From assembly GCA_002839205.1 (NCBI GenBank), contig PGXP01000119.1:1-5733 (forward strand): 5,733 nucleotides of DNA, written 5' to 3'. The position numbers and the translations under genes were made by a program. Shown here piece after piece: positions 5,659 through 5,733 of this stretch. How positions within the stretch are numbered: position 1 is the stretch's first letter; each line of letters begins with the position of its first letter. The notes beneath the pieces were generated by a model. That model searched no databases. It was not told the origin of the DNA and saw only the letters and a list, made by a program, of their open reading frames with translations. Source of the stretch: Spirochaetae bacterium HGW-Spirochaetae-9 (GTDB lineage Bacteria > Spirochaetota > Spirochaetia > Treponematales > Rectinemataceae).

Positions 5659-5733
5659 TTACTTCCTGGCCCGCTTGGCAAGCGAGCCGAGAACCAGAGC
5701 GATGAGGGTAGCCGCATAGGGGATCGCGAGTAT
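5659..5733 (-). CDS. C-terminal end of a membrane protein, possibly a sugar/nucleoside ABC-transporter permease (partial)
   Basis: The minus strand is open from the right edge to a TAA at 5661-5659, giving 24 residues. They form one hydrophobic segment (ILAIPYAATLIALVLGSLA) and a short basic tail (KRARK). Hydrophobic helix then basic residues fits a last transmembrane segment with a cytoplasmic C-terminus. The pattern PYxxTLxAL is typical of the last helix of permeases in the BPD_transp_2 family (ribose, simple sugar and BmpA/PnrA-linked nucleoside importers). A nucleoside importer would fit the neighbouring nucleotidase and phosphorylase. With so few residues the family call is tentative; that it is a coding tail is more secure. 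It converges on the HAD gene with a 25-nt gap. Confidence 0.5.
   Translation of the reverse strand: MLAIPYAATLIALVLGSLAKRARK
5668..5688. repeat. Hairpin-forming inverted repeat at the end of the partial permease gene
   Basis: GGC-C-CGCTT-GGC-AAGCG-A-GCC forms a 5-bp perfect stem with a 3-nt loop, extended by 3 bp after one mismatch. It lies in the codons for the last residues of the permease-like tail, 35 nt after the stop of the convergent HAD gene. No T-tract follows on either strand, so it is not a canonical intrinsic terminator, though it could slow polymerase or protect 3' ends. Confidence 0.35.

Noticed and set aside
5651..5670. CCAGG...CCTGG inverted repeat around the permease stop as a bidirectional terminator
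   Set aside because: The stem is only 5 bp with a 10-nt loop and no T-tract on either strand.
5183..5719. A 178-codon plus-strand frame overlapping the HAD gene in another frame
   Set aside because: The HAD frame contains all four catalytic motifs; this shifted frame is Arg-rich and motif-free and also runs across the convergent permease tail.

Overview
The window is GC-rich, densely packed bacterial chromosome. Four genes on the minus strand appear to form one transcription unit. A divergent gene on the plus strand follows, and then the tail of another minus-strand gene. I see no mobile element, CRISPR array, rRNA or tRNA. I cannot name the organism from the sequence. The gene set is housekeeping DNA repair plus nucleoside salvage. 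The long RecJ with a large internal insertion makes me lean weakly towards a free-living spirochaete, but this is a guess.

Minus-strand unit, in transcription order (right to left): a rhomboid intramembrane serine protease (4903-4181), RecO (4173-3400), pyrimidine-nucleoside phosphorylase (3334-2024) and RecJ (2027 to beyond the left edge). Rhomboid and recO are 7 nt apart. recO and the phosphorylase are 65 nt apart. The phosphorylase and recJ overlap by 4 nt (ATGA). RecO and RecJ both act in RecFOR-type recombinational repair: RecJ resects 5' ends and RecO helps load RecA. The phosphorylase sits between them and is translationally linked to recJ. It releases pyrimidine bases and (deoxy)ribose-1-phosphate from nucleosides, which could salvage products of DNA turnover.

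The divergent intergenic region (4904-5006) contains plausible promoter elements for both directions. To its right, on the plus strand, is a complete HAD-superfamily hydrolase of the pyrimidine 5'-nucleotidase type (5007-5633). It ends 25 nt from the convergent stop codon of a membrane protein. Only the last 24 residues of that protein lie in the window (5733-5659), and they resemble the tail of a sugar/nucleoside ABC-transporter permease. If that reading is right, three of the six genes (permease, nucleotidase, phosphorylase) share a nucleoside theme.

The most notable observation is an extra block of roughly 150 residues in RecJ, between the DHH core and the LGTxAD motif. By eye its predicted strand/helix order resembles a degenerate DnaQ-type (RNase H fold) exonuclease domain with catalytic residues missing. 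No clearly new multi-gene system is visible.
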